Below the pieces are notes generated by a model, which saw only the letters and a list, made by a program, of their open reading frames with translations, ran no database searches and was not told the origin of the DNA. The position numbers were made by a program, and so were the translations under genes. Below, in pieces: positions 17,626 through 25,672 of a DNA stretch of 64,000 nucleotides (positions are counted from its first letter, which is position 1; the number at the start of each line of letters is the position of its first letter). Source of the stretch: Chloroflexi bacterium 54-19 (GTDB lineage Bacteria; Chloroflexota; Chloroflexia; Chloroheliales; Chloroheliaceae); the NCBI GenBank assembly GCA_001898225.1, contig MKTJ01000077.1:243270-307269 (forward strand). The letters are read 5' to 3'.

Positions 17626-18391
17626 GGGGCGTTTAAATCCCCTGGTCGGTTTAATCCTACCGGCCATTTTCCTGGTCCTGTGGTGGTACATTACCGATAT
17701 TGCCCACCTGCTGCCCGTCAACCAGTTCCCCACGCCGGGCCGGGTCTGGAATACCGGGTTGCAACTCTTTAACAACGGCGAACTGTTTCGTCACATCACC
17801 GTCAGCCTGGGCCGGGTGCTGGCCGGGTTTGCCATTGGGGCGGTTATCGCCTTACTTCTCGGCACCCTGGTAGGTCTCTTTCGCCCGGTAGAACGGCTGG
17901 CTGACCCATTCTTGCAAGCCTTGCGAAACGTCCCCTCGCTGGCCTGGGTGCCTTTCCTGTTGCTCTGGATGGGCATTGACGAGCCGCCCAAAATCACCTT
18001 GATTGCTATCGGGGCTTTCTTCCCGGTCTATCTCAACCTGGTCAGCGGTATTCGCCAGACCGACCGGAAACTGGTCGAAGTCGGTTACATCTTCGGTTTG
18101 AAACCGTTCGCCCTGATTTACCGGATTGTTCTGCCCGCCGCCCTACCTTACTTGCTGGCCGGGCTGAGGATTGGTCTCGGCCAGGCCTGGCTGTTTTTGG
18201 TTGCCGCCGAACTGATTGCTTCTACCAGGGGGCTCGGTTTTATGCTGATTGACGCCGAGAACAGCAGCCGCCCCGATATCATGCTGGTGGCGATTATCAC
18301 GCTGGCGGTCCTGGGTAAACTGTGCGACTGGCTGCTCCAACTGGCCGAAAGATGGCTGTTGCGCTGGACCGATACTTTCAAGGGGAGATAG
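17624..18391 (+). CDS. ssuC: ABC transporter permease (SsuC/TauC type)
   Basis: 255 residues, about six membrane segments, and the conserved cytoplasmic EAA-type loop VEVGYIFGLKPFALIYRIVLPAALP that docks to the ATPase. TTG 17624 gives the usual N terminus. The frame is open back to 17507, and a CTG at 17522 has a better ribosome site (AAAGGAG, about 8 bases upstream) that would add 34 polar residues, so the start is open. The TTG lies at the foot of the hairpin described at 17598. Middle gene of the importer operon. Confidence 0.9.
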   Translation: MGRLNPLVGLILPAIFLVLWWYITDIAHLLPVNQFPTPGRVWNTGLQLFNNGELFRHITVSLGRVLAGFAIGAVIALLLGTLVGLFRPVERLADPFLQALRNVPSLAWVPFLLLWMGIDEPPKITLIAIGAFFPVYLNLVSGIRQTDRKLVEVGYIFGLKPFALIYRIVLPAALPYLLAGLRIGLGQAWLFLVAAELIASTRGLGFMLIDAENSSRPDIMLVAIITLAVLGKLCDWLLQLAERWLLRWTDTFKGR

Positions 18392-18392
18392 C

Positions 18393-19118
18393 ATGAGCAG
18401 TTTGTTGACGATTGAAGGGGTAAGCAAAAGCTTTTCCGGGTCCCAGATTTTTAACGACTTGAACCTGGCTGTCGAGGCGGGGGAGATTATCAGCCTGGTC
18501 GGGAAGAGTGGATGCGGCAAATCGACCCTGTTACGGCTGGTCGCCGGGTTGGACCCGGTCCACGCGGGCCAGGTGCGGGTGAACGACCTGCCGATTACCG
18601 CGCCGGGCCGCCAGGTCGGGCTGATGTTCCAGGAACCGCGCCTTTTCCCCTGGCTGAACGTGCGGGATAACGTGGCCTTTGGCCTTTCCCCGGCCCGTAA
18701 ATCTTCCAAAGATAACGTGGTGGCCGGTCTGCTGGAAGAAGTGGACCTGACCGACTCGGCGAAATTATTGCCGCGCCAGTTGTCGGGCGGGATGGCCCAA
18801 CGGGTCGCCCTGGCCCGCGCCCTGGCCGGGGAGCCGGAGGTGTTGTTGCTGGACGAGCCATTCTCGGCCCTGGACGCCTTTACCCGGATGCGGTTGCAAG
18901 ACCTTGTTTTGAAGGTCTGGCATGATTACCGCCCGACCATGCTCCTGGTTACCCACGACATCGAAGAAGCTCTCTACCTGAGCGACCGGGTGGTGGTGCT
19001 GGGCGAGAAACCGGCGGGGGTCCAGGAGATAATCGAGGTCAAACTGCCTCGACCGCGCAACCGGAACGATGTTCAATTGCTCGAATTGCGCGGTCAATTG
19101 CTGGCCGAACTGAGTTAG
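18393..19118 (+). CDS. ssuB: ABC transporter ATPase (SsuB/TauB type)
   Basis: 241 residues from ATG 18393 with AGGGGAG upstream, one base after the permease stop. Walker A GKSGCGKST, signature LSGGMAQRVALARAL, Walker B VLLLDEPFSALD and the switch His in LVTHDIEEA are intact. It powers import through the permease. The frame is open further upstream but inside ssuC, so the internal ATG is correct. Its stop lies one base from the convergent DinB-like gene, with no terminator between. Confidence 0.93.
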   Translation: MSSLLTIEGVSKSFSGSQIFNDLNLAVEAGEIISLVGKSGCGKSTLLRLVAGLDPVHAGQVRVNDLPITAPGRQVGLMFQEPRLFPWLNVRDNVAFGLSPARKSSKDNVVAGLLEEVDLTDSAKLLPRQLSGGMAQRVALARALAGEPEVLLLDEPFSALDAFTRMRLQDLVLKVWHDYRPTMLLVTHDIEEALYLSDRVVVLGEKPAGVQEIIEVKLPRPRNRNDVQLLELRGQLLAELS

Positions 19119-19119
19119 G

Positions 19120-19626
19120 TTATTTGAGGGAAATCGCTACCAGGCATTCCTGAAGCTGGGTAATGTGGTTCTTGAGATGGTCGGTTACGAACTCGCGCAT
19201 GAACCATTCCAGCGGTCTTTCGCCATACTTTGAGTGGACGCCGGTCTTTGTCAGGTCGGCGTCGGTCAACTCGGCCAGCACTTCTTTCATGCGGGCGTAA
19301 CTGGCGGGCAGGACCGTTTCGGCCTGGGCCAACTCATCATCCCCGTGTTCCGCGATAGCCCGCAACCGGGCCTCATCGGTCATGACCCGGCCAAACTTCT
19401 GGCCCGGTTTACCCACCAGTTTTTCGATTTCGTTGGCCCAGTAAGGCATGATTTCCTCGATATGGGCCAGGCTTTGCATCACGCTCCACTCGTTTTCGGC
19501 GGGCGGCAGGTACAACCGGTCGTGGTCCAGTTTCTTTAACCGGGTCTCTATCAGGTCCATTATCCGCCCGTAAGATTCGTCCACGCTCCGGCGAATCTCA
19601 TCCATTTTTGGATTCTCACTGCTCAT
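19120..19626 (-). CDS. DinB-superfamily protein
   Basis: 168 residues, four-helix DinB/DUF664 layout with the likely metal-binding histidines in SLAHIEEIMPYW, GVHSKYG and DHLKNHITQL. Members are metal-dependent and often thiol-related (bacillithiol or mycothiol transferases), though many have no known reaction. It follows the FAH-family gene by 23 bases and is probably co-transcribed with it, which would suit breakdown of a small or conjugated compound (inference). Confidence 0.85.
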   Translation of the reverse strand: MSSENPKMDEIRRSVDESYGRIMDLIETRLKKLDHDRLYLPPAENEWSVMQSLAHIEEIMPYWANEIEKLVGKPGQKFGRVMTDEARLRAIAEHGDDELAQAETVLPASYARMKEVLAELTDADLTKTGVHSKYGERPLEWFMREFVTDHLKNHITQLQECLVAISLK

Positions 19627-19649
19627 TTATGAATTCACCCCAATCTATC

Positions 19650-20648
19650 CTAATTTGATTCAATAACGGTATTGCGAAGTACGCCCAATCCCTCGATTTC
19701 CAGTTCCATCACGTCGCCCGGCTGAAGATAACGCTCGCGTTTGTCCCCGAATTCCAAAAGACAGCCGGTCCCGACGGTCCCGCTGCCGATTATGTCGCCC
19801 GGTACCAGCCAGGTGTTCATAGAAGCCCGCTCAATCATCTGTGGAAAGCTGAAATAAATATCCTTGAAATTGCCCCTGGAAATCTCTTTACCGTTCAGGC
19901 GGGCGGTCATTGCCAGGTCGTAGCGTTCGGCGGCTCCCTGTTCGGTCAGTTGGCCGGAGAGTTCGTCCGGCGTCACCAGCCAGGGGCCAAGCGAGGTGGC
20001 AAAGTCTTTGCCTTTGACCGGACCCATGTTGAGTTTCATTTCTTCCATCTGCAAATCGCGGGCGCTCCAATCGTTCATCACGCAGTACCCGGCGATATAG
20101 AGGCTCCCCTGCTGGGCTGGAATATCGCGCCCGGCCCGGCCAATCACACAGGCCATTTCGAGTTCAAAATCGAGGGCTTTAGATTCGCGGGGATAGGGGA
20201 TTTCATCTTCAGGCCCGTAGATAGCCCGGTGATTCGAGAAGTAAAAGACCGGGAAATCGTACCATTCGGGTATCATCCCCAGGCCGCGGTTAGCCCTGGC
20301 CGTCTTGACGTGCTGCTCGAAGGCGTAAAAATCGCGTACGCTTGGCGGCAATTCGATAGGGGCCCGCAACCGGACTTCTTCCAGCCCCACCGAACTAATT
20401 CCCGCTTCTTCCAGTTTGTGGCTTTGTTCGGCCAGGGTTTCCCGCTCTACGACAGTCAGGTTGACGAAGTCGAGGACGCTGGACGGCACGTTTTGAAAGG
20501 TGAGGTGGTTGTTTTGCTGGGCCCATTGGGCCAGGGCGCTCAGTTTGTATACGCGCCCATTGTGCAGGACGCCCCCGGTGCCGGTGTCCTGGCGGTTAGC
20601 ATGGGGGTCAATATGGACGGCGTTGTCGGTAAAAGTCACCAGTTTCAT
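19650..20648 (-). CDS. Fumarylacetoacetate hydrolase family protein
   Basis: 332 residues. The C-terminal FAH fold carries the acidic metal ligands in LDFELEMACVIGR and NDWSARDLQ, and GSGTVGTGC near the end. Family members hydrolyse or hydrate beta-diketo and related acids in aromatic degradation. The N-terminal domain (about 1-105) is typical of the longer FAH proteins. Substrate unknown; no other aromatic pathway genes are near. First gene of a pair with the DinB-like gene. Confidence 0.9.
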   Translation of the reverse strand: MKLVTFTDNAVHIDPHANRQDTGTGGVLHNGRVYKLSALAQWAQQNNHLTFQNVPSSVLDFVNLTVVERETLAEQSHKLEEAGISSVGLEEVRLRAPIELPPSVRDFYAFEQHVKTARANRGLGMIPEWYDFPVFYFSNHRAIYGPEDEIPYPRESKALDFELEMACVIGRAGRDIPAQQGSLYIAGYCVMNDWSARDLQMEEMKLNMGPVKGKDFATSLGPWLVTPDELSGQLTEQGAAERYDLAMTARLNGKEISRGNFKDIYFSFPQMIERASMNTWLVPGDIIGSGTVGTGCLLEFGDKRERYLQPGDVMELEIEGLGVLRNTVIESN

Positions 20649-20681
20649 GGGTTTAAAAACCTTTCGTTAACCGGGTAAATT

Positions 20682-20706
20682 TAAAAAAGCAGCTTCGCTT
20701 TTTGAA
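20682..20706 (-). terminator. Terminator-like hairpin upstream of the FAH gene
   Basis: On the minus strand AAAAAGC-GAAGCT-GCTTTTTT, a 7-bp stem followed by T. It probably ends the 21284-20813 transcript, but it also lies in the leader of the FAH gene. Confidence 0.6.
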
Positions 20707-20812
20707 GGTAGCTGGTTCAAACTCTGCCTTTATTATAACCATCCTGCCTGAATAAAGAAACTTGAATTTAATTAAAGGCAAACGACTTGCCTTAATAAAT
20801 GAAAAAAGGTGA

Positions 20813-21016
20813 TTATGTAAGCCTGTGGCCTATTAACTTCCCTACCTGGCAGGAAGGCTCCTTGATTTTAGAATAATCGAGTGCTTTTCCCGCCGGGTTG
20901 AAATAGGGGTAGGCCGATACATACATCCCACCGGGCAAATCTTCGAGGTAGGCACTGCTATATAGCGCCCGGACCCCGGCCAAATCTTGGGGAGTGAAAC
21001 AGGCGCTTGCTTTCAA
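20813..21016 (-). CDS. Possible small protein or gene remnant
   Basis: A protein-like stretch of about 67 residues (ASACFTPQDLAGVRALYSSA, GGMYVSAYPYFNPAGK) lies in the +1 frame just after the Lys-rich end of the 21284 gene. The only start codon in a fitting place is a TTG with no ribosome site. It could be a separate gene with a poor start, or the tail of a gene broken by a frameshift. Its end is followed by a terminator-like hairpin. Confidence 0.35.
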   Translation of the reverse strand: MKASACFTPQDLAGVRALYSSAYLEDLPGGMYVSAYPYFNPAGKALDYSKIKEPSCQVGKLIGHRLT

Positions 21017-21029
21017 ATAGGGGGTTACT

Positions 21030-21284
21030 TTATTTCTTTTTCTTCTTATTGCGCCGTTTTTCCCGGCGATTAGAAGTAGTGCCACCACCCAGGCTTTTTT
21101 CGGCGACCAGCTTTTCCAGGCCCTCGCCTTCACGCAAATAACCCTCGCCGGTCCAGATGCCGTAGCGGGCCTCGACCGGGGCCTGTTTTTGGTGTTCGCG
21201 GCGGCGTTCGCGCCGTTCGGCTTTTTCGGTGGCGCGCAGGGCGTCACCCTTAAAACTACCGTCGTTATAATCTTCCTCGCTCAT
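21030..21284 (-). CDS. Small basic protein, unknown
   Basis: 84 residues. ATG 21284 has a good ribosome site (GGTAAGG, 5 bases); the frame is open further upstream without one. The chain is highly charged (RATEKAERRERRREHQKQ) and ends in five lysines. A nucleic-acid-binding role is possible from charge alone. Divergent from the 21394 gene. Confidence 0.6.
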   Translation of the reverse strand: MSEEDYNDGSFKGDALRATEKAERRERRREHQKQAPVEARYGIWTGEGYLREGEGLEKLVAEKSLGGGTTSNRREKRRNKKKKK

Positions 21285-21393
21285 TTTGACCTTACCCGGC
21301 TCCGTTTCCTTCGTTTTCAAGATATTATTTAATAATAGCAAGATTTTTGTCACGTATAAACCGTGAATATTTGGTGTGGTGTATTATATACTT

Positions 21394-22203
21394 ATGACTG
21401 AAGAAACAGTGACAATTGAAGAAAAACCGGCCCGGAAGAAACGAGAGCGTCCCGCTCCCGGTTGGTGCGTTATAATCGAGGCAGGCGAGTTGTATGTCAT
21501 CGGCGGTTACCGGCCTTTGGCGGTCGAACTGCTTAAATCGGTTGCGCCCGGTGGAGCCCGCAAATTCTACCGCTCGGTCAACGAGGAATTTTTTAACCAG
21601 TTCCCACTCAACCCGGCCCAGGTGGCCTGGCTGACCGAGGCCGGGTATTTTAACGGGGTCTGGCAGGTGTTGCACGAATACCGCCGGAATTTACTCAACG
21701 CCCTGGCAATCGAATATCCCGAAATCTGGCTGGTCGAGAACGGTAGAGCGACTCCGCGCCGTTTGCCCGACGATAAAAGGCAGTCCGACGCCGAAAAATA
21801 CGCCTTCGGGCCGCATATCGTCATGCCCCTGACCTGGGCCAAATCCTACGCCCTCTACTGTCACCGCCACAAGACCTGGGAACTTCAGCCTTGCAAGGAA
21901 GCCGGGGTTATCGTCGAAAAGCCGGTCGTCGAGCCGGAAGTCCCGGCCAAGCCTTCCAAAAAGAAGCCGGGCAAGAAGAAATGGCCCGACCTGGAACTCC
22001 ACGCTCCTAAAAACACGCTTGTCCGAGCCCGCCGCAAACAGGTCAGTTATTACCTGGCCGCCGAAAACGAGCCGGTCAGGTTGGGCCGCGACGCCGAAGG
22101 CGAGACCGCCTCGCGCCAGGTTATTGAGGCCCAGCGACTGGCAATCCTCCTGCGGGCGGCCCGCGCCATGACGACCGGAGGAAATCCGGTGCCTTTTGCT
22201 TGA
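21394..22203 (+). CDS. Hypothetical protein, possibly leaderless
   Basis: 269 residues from ATG 21394. I do not recognise the family. A folded N-terminal part (PGWCVIIEAGELYVIGGYRP, ARKFYRSVNEEFFNQFPLNP) is followed by a Pro/Lys-rich linker (about 175-200) and a basic C-terminal part. No signal peptide or membrane segment. There is no ribosome site, but TATTATATA lies 4-12 bases before the ATG, as in a leaderless transcript. A GTG at 21376 is a less likely start. Confidence 0.75.
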   Translation: MTEETVTIEEKPARKKRERPAPGWCVIIEAGELYVIGGYRPLAVELLKSVAPGGARKFYRSVNEEFFNQFPLNPAQVAWLTEAGYFNGVWQVLHEYRRNLLNALAIEYPEIWLVENGRATPRRLPDDKRQSDAEKYAFGPHIVMPLTWAKSYALYCHRHKTWELQPCKEAGVIVEKPVVEPEVPAKPSKKKPGKKKWPDLELHAPKNTLVRARRKQVSYYLAAENEPVRLGRDAEGETASRQVIEAQRLAILLRAARAMTTGGNPVPFA

Positions 22204-22223
22204 TACCCTTTCCCTGCTATAAT
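22195..22223 (+). promoter_or_regulatory. Extended -10 promoter of the E1-like gene
   Basis: TGC-TATAAT (22215-22223) with a weak -35 (TTTGCT, 22195-22200). The predicted leader is about 175 bases. Confidence 0.55.
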
Positions 22224-22404
22224 AGATTCGTATAAAACTGCTTTACCGCACAACAGGTTCAGGCCGGGATGAAGAAAAGGACCGAATTTCATTTCTATCC
22301 TGGAAGTCTGGTGAAATCGCTCTATGGGGTCAGGGTTCCCCCGTTTGACGATTTCATAATTATTTTCAAACAGCATTCAAAAATACATTGATGAGAGGAA
22401 CTGC

Positions 22405-24879
22405 ATGTCTTTCGCCGGAGAATTGGACAAAACCCAGGCCGAAGCCCTGGCAAAATTAGATTTAGCCCAACGCCAGGACGAATCGTTTCTTACTAACCCG
22501 GAGGCTAACGGAACCACCCAACCACCGCTATCTTTCCAGCCGCTATCGTCGGAAGATTTAGCCACCCTCGAATCAATCCAGCGCCGGGTGCTGTGGCTGG
22601 CGACCAATATCGTCCATCACGCCAACAACGTCCGGCCCAACCCTGATAAGAGCAAAATCGGCGGCCACCAGGCTTCCTCGGCTTCGATGGTCAGTATCCT
22701 GACTGCACTCTATTTTTATTTCCTGAAATCGGGCGACCGGGTCGCGGTCAAACCGCACGCTTCCCCGGCTTATCACGCCGTCCAGTATCTCATGGGCAAT
22801 CTCGACCCCAAGTACCTGCCCGAATTACGGTCCTACAAAGGGTTGCAGGCTTATCCCAGCCGCACCAAAGACCCTGACCCCGTAGATTTCTCCACCGGCT
22901 CGGTCGGGCTGGGTGGCGTTGGCCCGGCCTTTGCCGCCCTGGGACACCGGTACGCCCAGGCCCAGTTCGGCAGCGTCACCAGCCGCCGTTTTGTGGCCTT
23001 ACTCGGTGATGCCGAACTCGACGAAGGCAGCATCTGGGAAGCGGTAGCCGAGGAAGCCTTGCGCGGTCTTGGCAATGTCATCTGGATTGTAGACCTGAAC
23101 CGCCAGAGCCTGGACCGGGTGGTGCCTGGCATCAAGGCATCGGAGCTCAAACGCCATTTCGAGGTCGGCGGTTGGAAGGTGCTGGAAACCAAGTACGGCC
23201 AGAAATTGCAGTCGGCTTTCGCCCGGCCCGGTGGAGAAGCTTTACGCCGCCGCATTGACGAAATGAGCAACGAAGAATACCAGGCCCTCTTGCGGCTGGA
23301 CGGCCCGGCTTTGCGGGGTCGGTTGGTAAACGGGCCGCTCGGCAGAGAACTGGCCGAACTGTTGAAAGATATGCCGGACGCCGATTTGCCCGAATTGCTG
23401 GCAAACCTGGGCGGTCACGACCTCAACGAGCTTTTGCGGGTCTTCCAGGAAGCCGACCGCGAGACCAAAGTCCCGACTGTTATCTTTGCCTATACCGTCA
23501 AGGGCTGGGGTTTACCGATAGCCGGGGACCGCATGAACCACTCGGCCCTGCTGACGCCCCAGCAGGTCGAGCAACTTCGCGAGAAGGTGGGTCTTTCCCT
23601 GGCGGACGAATGGGCGCCTTTCTCGCCCGACTCTCCCGAAGGCAAACTGTGCCGGGCCGCTAAAGAGCGGCTTTACCCCCAGGAGAAAACGGCCCCGGTG
23701 GTGCTGTCCGCCGACAAAATCCCGGCTCAACTCGATGTAAACCAGGGCAATAATACCTCGACTCAGGAAGCGTTTGGCCGGGTGGTGCGCCGCCTGGCGG
23801 ACGTGGACGAGGTCGGGCAAAGGGTGGTGACCACTTCGCCGGACGTGTCTATTTCGACCAACCTGGCCGGGTGGATTAACCGGGTGGGGGTCTTCTCGCC
23901 TTCGCAAGCGGTGGATTACGAAGAAAGCGGCCCCAAGATGCTCAAGTGGCAGCCCTCCCCGGCGGGCCGTCACATCGAGCTTGGCATCAGCGAAATGAAC
24001 CTGTTCATGCTGCTCGGTATGCTCGGCCTTTCCACCGAACTGAGCGGCCAGCAGTTGTTCCCCATCGGGACGGTCTACGACCCCTTTATTTGCCGGGGTC
24101 TCGACGCCCTGATTTATGGCCTCTATAGCGGCTCCAAGTTTATCTTTGCCGGGACGCCTGCCGGTATCACTCTTTCGCCGGAAGGCGGGGCGCACCAATC
24201 CACCGTAACGCCCTCGCTGGGGGTCGAGCTACCCCACCTGCTCTCCTACGAGCCGTGTTACGGCAAAGAGGTAGAGTGGATGATGCTGGAAGGTCTGCGC
24301 CAGTGCTGCGACCGCAAGTCCGGGCAATCGACCTACCTGCGGCTCTCGACCCGGAACGTGGACCAGGCTCCTTTCGAGGCGGCCCTGGCCCGGTTAGGTG
24401 AAGAAGAATTGCGCCGCCAGGTCCTGGCCGGGGGCTATCGTCTGCTCGAAGCGCCGGGCGGAGACAAACAAAATATGGTCCATCTCGTTACCTGTGGGGC
24501 CATCCTGCCTGAGACATTGGAAGCAGCCCGGATGTTGCAGTCCGAGGGTATCGCGGCCAACGTCATTAACCTGACCAGTCCGGGCACTTTGTTCCGGCGC
24601 TGGAAAGAAGCCCGTGTCAATGGGTCGAGCGATTTTGGGCAACTGGCCGTCCTGCTGCCGCCGGAAGAACGCCACGCCCCGATTGTGACCATCCAGGACG
24701 CCGCTTCGCACTCGCTGGCCTGGCTCGGCAGCGTGTACGGTACACGGGTGACTTCGCTGGGGGTGGACGATTTCGGCCAGTCGGCCAGCCGGGCCGACCT
24801 CTATCGTCATTTTGGTTTATCGCCGGACCAGATTGCCGCCTCCGCCTTTGAGGCCGCAGACGAGGTTTATGGCGGCTAG
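22405..24879 (+). CDS. Pyruvate dehydrogenase E1-like / transketolase-like enzyme
   Basis: 824 residues from an ATG with AGAGGAA upstream. It has the homodimeric thiamine-diphosphate layout of AceE: the diphosphate-binding motif GDAELDEGSIWEA...DLNRQS near 190-220, a pyrimidine domain beginning ELGISEMNLFMLLGMLGL near 520, and a C-terminal transketolase domain. AceE would decarboxylate pyruvate and acetylate lipoyl-E2. No E2 or E3 gene is in the window, so a different 2-oxoacid or transketolase function cannot be excluded. Single gene, own promoter and terminator. Confidence 0.85.
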   Translation: MSFAGELDKTQAEALAKLDLAQRQDESFLTNPEANGTTQPPLSFQPLSSEDLATLESIQRRVLWLATNIVHHANNVRPNPDKSKIGGHQASSASMVSILTALYFYFLKSGDRVAVKPHASPAYHAVQYLMGNLDPKYLPELRSYKGLQAYPSRTKDPDPVDFSTGSVGLGGVGPAFAALGHRYAQAQFGSVTSRRFVALLGDAELDEGSIWEAVAEEALRGLGNVIWIVDLNRQSLDRVVPGIKASELKRHFEVGGWKVLETKYGQKLQSAFARPGGEALRRRIDEMSNEEYQALLRLDGPALRGRLVNGPLGRELAELLKDMPDADLPELLANLGGHDLNELLRVFQEADRETKVPTVIFAYTVKGWGLPIAGDRMNHSALLTPQQVEQLREKVGLSLADEWAPFSPDSPEGKLCRAAKERLYPQEKTAPVVLSADKIPAQLDVNQGNNTSTQEAFGRVVRRLADVDEVGQRVVTTSPDVSISTNLAGWINRVGVFSPSQAVDYEESGPKMLKWQPSPAGRHIELGISEMNLFMLLGMLGLSTELSGQQLFPIGTVYDPFICRGLDALIYGLYSGSKFIFAGTPAGITLSPEGGAHQSTVTPSLGVELPHLLSYEPCYGKEVEWMMLEGLRQCCDRKSGQSTYLRLSTRNVDQAPFEAALARLGEEELRRQVLAGGYRLLEAPGGDKQNMVHLVTCGAILPETLEAARMLQSEGIAANVINLTSPGTLFRRWKEARVNGSSDFGQLAVLLPPEERHAPIVTIQDAASHSLAWLGSVYGTRVTSLGVDDFGQSASRADLYRHFGLSPDQIAASAFEAADEVYGG

Positions 24880-24925
24880 TTTCGCTTTGAACAAAGCGGA
24901 ACAATAACCCGGCTATAGTAGGTAC

Positions 24926-24966
24926 AAAAAAGACCTCCGAACCTTTATCAGGGCGGAGGTCTTTTT
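24926..24966. terminator. Bidirectional terminator
   Basis: AAAAAGACCTCCG / CGGAGGTCTTTTT, 13-bp stem, between the E1-like gene and the convergent membrane protein gene. Confidence 0.92.
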
Positions 24967-24974
24967 ACAATATA

Positions 24975-25340
24975 TTAACCCTGGTAGGGACTCTGGCGTC
25001 CTGGCCGGGGTGCTAACAATATTTCTACCAGGGTAAGTAGCCCGGCCAGGACCAGCACTCCACTCGCCACTAAAGCGAGGTCGGTTACCACGAAACGGGC
25101 CAAAACCGTAACCAGGCCGTACCCAACGAATTCGAAGGCGGTCCCCAGGTGATTTTCGCGGCGTAGAAAGACAGTTCGCAGGGTCAGGCCGCAAACCACC
25201 AGGGTTAAAAGACCGACTCCCCCGTAGAAAAAGTCGAGCCGCCCAAATACTGCCAGCAAAAAACCCATGAAAATGACCAGGTTCGCCAGGGCTATCGCGG
25301 CGGCAGCGGCCAGGAATTTAGCAAGTTTTACTAGTAACAT
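24975..25340 (-). CDS. Four-helix membrane protein, unknown
   Basis: 121 residues, nearly all hydrophobic, with about four membrane segments and a short polar loop (FLRRENHLG). No motif I can name. Monocistronic. The 25341-25672 gap that follows is AT-rich; it contains a TTGTTATAAA-type direct repeat (about 25621 and 25638) that may supply -10 elements for the next gene, and no gene. Confidence 0.75.
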   Translation of the reverse strand: MLLVKLAKFLAAAAAIALANLVIFMGFLLAVFGRLDFFYGGVGLLTLVVCGLTLRTVFLRRENHLGTAFEFVGYGLVTVLARFVVTDLALVASGVLVLAGLLTLVEILLAPRPGRQSPYQG

Positions 25341-25672
25341 TTATAAAAAACTTCCCCAAAATTACTATCCAGGTCCGATAAATTTAACTCTGCTAGTTTA
25401 GATGGGTATAAAAGAAAAATCAGTTAGGAAAAATCCGGTCCGGGTGTGGGGAAACGCATTGCCTCCTGCAAATCCAAATTCTGCTTTGCTTATTTTCGAT
25501 ATTCGTTAACCTTAATTTTTCACGCAACGGTTATAAAATTCTAATCATTCTCTCCTGGTATTTAATCTGAGGCTAAGATATACTCCTGATATAGCTCCGG
25601 GGGTATCCTCCGCTTCACAATTGTTATAAATTCTGGTTGTTATAAAAATCTGGAAGGGTTTGCCACGTCTTA

